Source of the DNA: Lewinellaceae bacterium
GTDB lineage: Bacteria; Bacteroidota; Bacteroidia; Chitinophagales; Saprospiraceae
DNA: 64,000 nt
NCBI GenBank assembly: GCA_020636075.1
Contig: JACJYO010000008.1
Location: forward strand, 62,001-126,000
Direction: 5' to 3'
Shown: one piece after another, positions 62,524 through 64,000 of the stretch
How positions within the stretch are numbered: position 1 is the first letter of the stretch
Layout: the number at the start of each line of letters is the position of its first letter
The notes under the pieces: generated by a model
Databases searched by the model: none
Told to the model about the DNA's origin: nothing
What the model saw: only the letters and a program-made list of their open reading frames with translations
Translations under genes and position numbers: made by a program

Positions 62524-63237
62524 ATGAAAATCGGACTGCTTGAATGCGATCATGTTGCGGAGTCAAACCTTGAAATTGCCGGCGATTACCGGGATATGTT
62601 TGCCGCGCTGTTGCCCGACCTGGAATGGGGATATTACGATGTATGCCAGGGCCATTTCCCTGAACGCGCAGATGCCTGCGCTGCCTACCTGTGTACCGGC
62701 TCCCGGCTTTCGGTGTACGATCAGGAGCCCTGGATTTTACAACTAAAATCTTTTGTCCGGGAAATCTATGCAGGTGGACAAGCGTTTATCGGCGTGTGCT
62801 TTGGCCATCAAATGTTGGGGGAAGCGCTTGGCGGGAAGGTGGAAAAAGCCGCGTCAGGCTGGAATGTGGGGGTGCAACAGTTCGATATCCTGCAAGCGGA
62901 AGCCTGGATGACGCCGTTTCAAACACCACTTCGCCTCCTGATGATGTGCCAGGACCAGGTGGTTCAACTGCCCGAAAATAGTACCCTGCTGGCCGCAACG
63001 GCTACCTGTCCGGTAGGTATGTTTCGAGTGGGTTCGGCGATGTTGGGCATTCAGGCGCACCCGGAATTTTCCAAAGCATACACCCAGCGCTTGATGGAGC
63101 TGCGGCGGGAGAAAATCGGGCCGGTAAAAGTGGCAAAGGCCCTGGAAGGTTTAGGGCAGGATGTCAATAGCACAGTATTTGCCCAATGGATCACCGCCTT
63201 TTTGCAGCAAAATATCGGTACAGCGCACCAGCAGTAA
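62524..63237 (+). CDS. Class I glutamine amidotransferase-like protein
   Basis: A 237-residue stand-alone GATase1 protein. The nucleophile is C92 in FIGVCFGHQMLGEALGG, and the other catalytic residues are H179 and E181 in IQAHPEF. The N-terminal part has KIGLLECDHVAE, and the middle CTGSRLSVYDQEPW. Its closest kin are GMP-synthase-related amidotransferases, such as those in gamma-glutamyl peptide degradation or amine metabolism. The position after an ALDH recalls the gamma-glutamylputrescine pathway (PuuC and PuuD), but that link is weak: PuuA and PuuB are not in the window. It is intact. Confidence 0.88.
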   Translation: MKIGLLECDHVAESNLEIAGDYRDMFAALLPDLEWGYYDVCQGHFPERADACAAYLCTGSRLSVYDQEPWILQLKSFVREIYAGGQAFIGVCFGHQMLGEALGGKVEKAASGWNVGVQQFDILQAEAWMTPFQTPLRLLMMCQDQVVQLPENSTLLAATATCPVGMFRVGSAMLGIQAHPEFSKAYTQRLMELRREKIGPVKVAKALEGLGQDVNSTVFAQWITAFLQQNIGTAHQQ

Positions 63238-63243
63238 TTCCTC

Positions 63244-63251
63244 TAACTTTG
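63244..63251 (+). promoter_or_regulatory. Candidate -7 box
   Basis: TAACTTTG (TAnnTTTG) lies 19 bp before the start of the following small gene and just after the amidotransferase stop. Confidence 0.45.
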
Positions 63252-63269
63252 TGTTCAAAAAGAACGACT

Positions 63270-63728
63270 ATGCTAAACAGATTGCTCATTATAGGCCTTG
63301 CCTTGAGTTTTCAAATACGGGCTGCTGCCCAAATGGAGCGGACGGTTTACCAGGTTTTTGAGGTAGATTCAGCAAAAACGGTCACGCTGGATATCGTCGG
63401 TTTCACTTACCCGGAACTCCACGTATGGGCGGGGAACAGTATTTTAACTGAAGCAAATATTCAGGTGTGGGAAGCCTCGCCGGAGATTGTCAATTTTCTG
63501 ATTGAACAAGGGCGCTACGCCTTTGAAAAAGAAATTGAGGGCGATGTGCTCCGTATTTTTACCAAAATACGCAAGCGCGAAGACATCAAACTGCCCGGGA
63601 TGCACACCAAATGTGTCGAGCAGACTACCGTGAAAGTTTTTATCCCGGATATTTACGAATGGGACCCTGCTGATTGGGCGCCGGATCAGACTGACAAGCC
63701 CAAGGTTTTGCGGCGCAAAGTGGAGTGA
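63270..63728 (+). CDS. Small exported protein of unknown function
   Basis: A 152-residue protein from the ATG at 63270 with a signal peptide ending RAAAQ. The mature part is beta-rich (QVFEVDSAKTVTLDIVGFTYPELHVWAGNSILTEANIQVW) and ends with an acidic, aspartate-tryptophan-rich segment (YEWDPADWAPDQTDKP) and a basic tail. It resembles short Bacteroidota proteins related to DUF4097-type auto-transporter-like beta solenoids, but I cannot name a family. A candidate -7 box lies upstream. It is intact. Confidence 0.65.
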   Translation: MLNRLLIIGLALSFQIRAAAQMERTVYQVFEVDSAKTVTLDIVGFTYPELHVWAGNSILTEANIQVWEASPEIVNFLIEQGRYAFEKEIEGDVLRIFTKIRKREDIKLPGMHTKCVEQTTVKVFIPDIYEWDPADWAPDQTDKPKVLRRKVE

Positions 63729-63739
63729 AGGCATAAAAA

Positions 63740-63896
63740 AACGGGGCAGCCTCACAGGGCATTATTTACGATTTGCGAATGCCGATTTACGATTTATTTG
63801 CTTTGTGCGAAGTGGGAAATTTGCACTATCGGGAAGCAATTAATCGCAATTCGTAAATCCAAAATCGTAAATCAATCCTCAGGAGGCTGCCTCGTT
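63740..63896. repeat. Nested inverted repeat of TTTACGATTT oligomers
   Basis: The outer arms, CGGGGCAGCCTC (63742) and GAGGCTGCCTCG (63882), bracket inner TTTACGATTTGCGAATG / TTCGTAAATCC-AAAATCGTAAATC arms. It follows the small exported protein gene and probably ends its transcript. It is the third member of the AT-oligomer inverted-repeat class in the window. Confidence 0.65.
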
Positions 63897-63928
63897 TGAA
63901 GTATAAATAAACCGGTTTTTTGTAGTGT

Positions 63929-64000
63929 TTACGTACGGTTGCCGTAGCCCAGTACCCAGCCAATGACACCGCCGATCAGTGCGCCCACCACGATATTGGC
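63929..64000 (-). CDS. C-terminus of a small membrane protein (cut by window edge)
   Basis: The minus strand reads ANIVVGALIGGVIGWVLGY and then NRT and a stop at 63929-63931. The glycine-spaced hydrophobic segment looks like a membrane helix of a glycine-zipper or small envelope protein. The rest lies outside the window, so no family is assigned. Confidence 0.5.
   Translation of the reverse strand, partial: ANIVVGALIGGVIGWVLGYGNRT

Noticed and set aside
1..64000. tRNA, rRNA and riboswitch genes
   Set aside because: No cloverleaf-like, rRNA-like or recognisable riboswitch sequence was noticed on reading either strand; a covariance search would be needed to exclude small RNAs.

Overview
The window looks like a chromosomal segment of a Bacteroidota bacterium, most likely of the Saprospiria type (Haliscomenobacter/Lewinella-like). 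This is inferred from gene content: several secreted proteins end in type IX secretion (T9SS) sorting domains, one ends in a gliding-motility-associated domain, and there are an OstA-like protein, a SusC-type TonB-dependent receptor, a DUF4838 protein, a DUF3127 protein and TAnnTTTG-like -7 boxes. Base composition is near 50% GC. No rRNA, tRNA, CRISPR array or prophage was seen.

Layout. 0-5 kb: the end of hpt, a P-loop ATPase, two small membrane proteins and a class III nucleotide cyclase. 4.8-21 kb: mostly minus strand and mostly exported proteins (a T9SS repeat protein, an M4 metalloprotease, an AAA/DUF4143 ATPase, a spherulin-4-like hydrolase, a TonB-dependent receptor, a caspase-TPR protein and an OstA-like protein), with several families of dispersed palindromic repeats. 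21.3-39.2 kb: a run of recognisable genes, most broken by small frameshifts (peptide-binding lipoprotein, DUF3127, a W-repeat protein, a giant adhesin-like gliding protein, MltA, NUDIX, esterase, TonB, M56-TonB, BlaI, DUF4350, OmpA, Ugd), interrupted by an IS1182-family element. 39.3-47.1 kb: alpha-glucan phosphorylase, a lipoprotein, a TPR protein and a DUF4838 protein. 47.2-52.4 kb: a 5.2-kb mobile block in which two nearly identical inverted IS110 arms enclose a frameshifted IS1634-like transposase. 52.8-57.9 kb: a three-gene cassette of SIR2-like/EAD11 protein, nSTAND1 ATPase with a membrane anchor, and a secreted 12-repeat beta-propeller. 58-64 kb: a plus-strand run of small-molecule enzymes.

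The most interesting locus is the 52.8-57.9 kb cassette. It seems to spread over three genes the parts that usually occur in one or two polypeptides of EAD/nSTAND/WD40 conflict systems: an NAD-related effector, a STAND switch and an extracytoplasmic repeat sensor. Two of the junctions overlap or nearly overlap, which points to coupled translation. The SIR2-like domain appears to lack the usual catalytic histidine.

Caution. Frameshifts are so frequent between 21.8 and 39.9 kb, and in the IS110, IS1634 and SIR2 genes, that uncorrected homopolymer indels in the assembly are a better explanation than mass pseudogenisation. The two IS110 copies differ mainly by homopolymer-length contractions, and single-copy metabolic genes such as ugd and glgP are also affected. 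Coordinates of broken genes are therefore given as whole loci.
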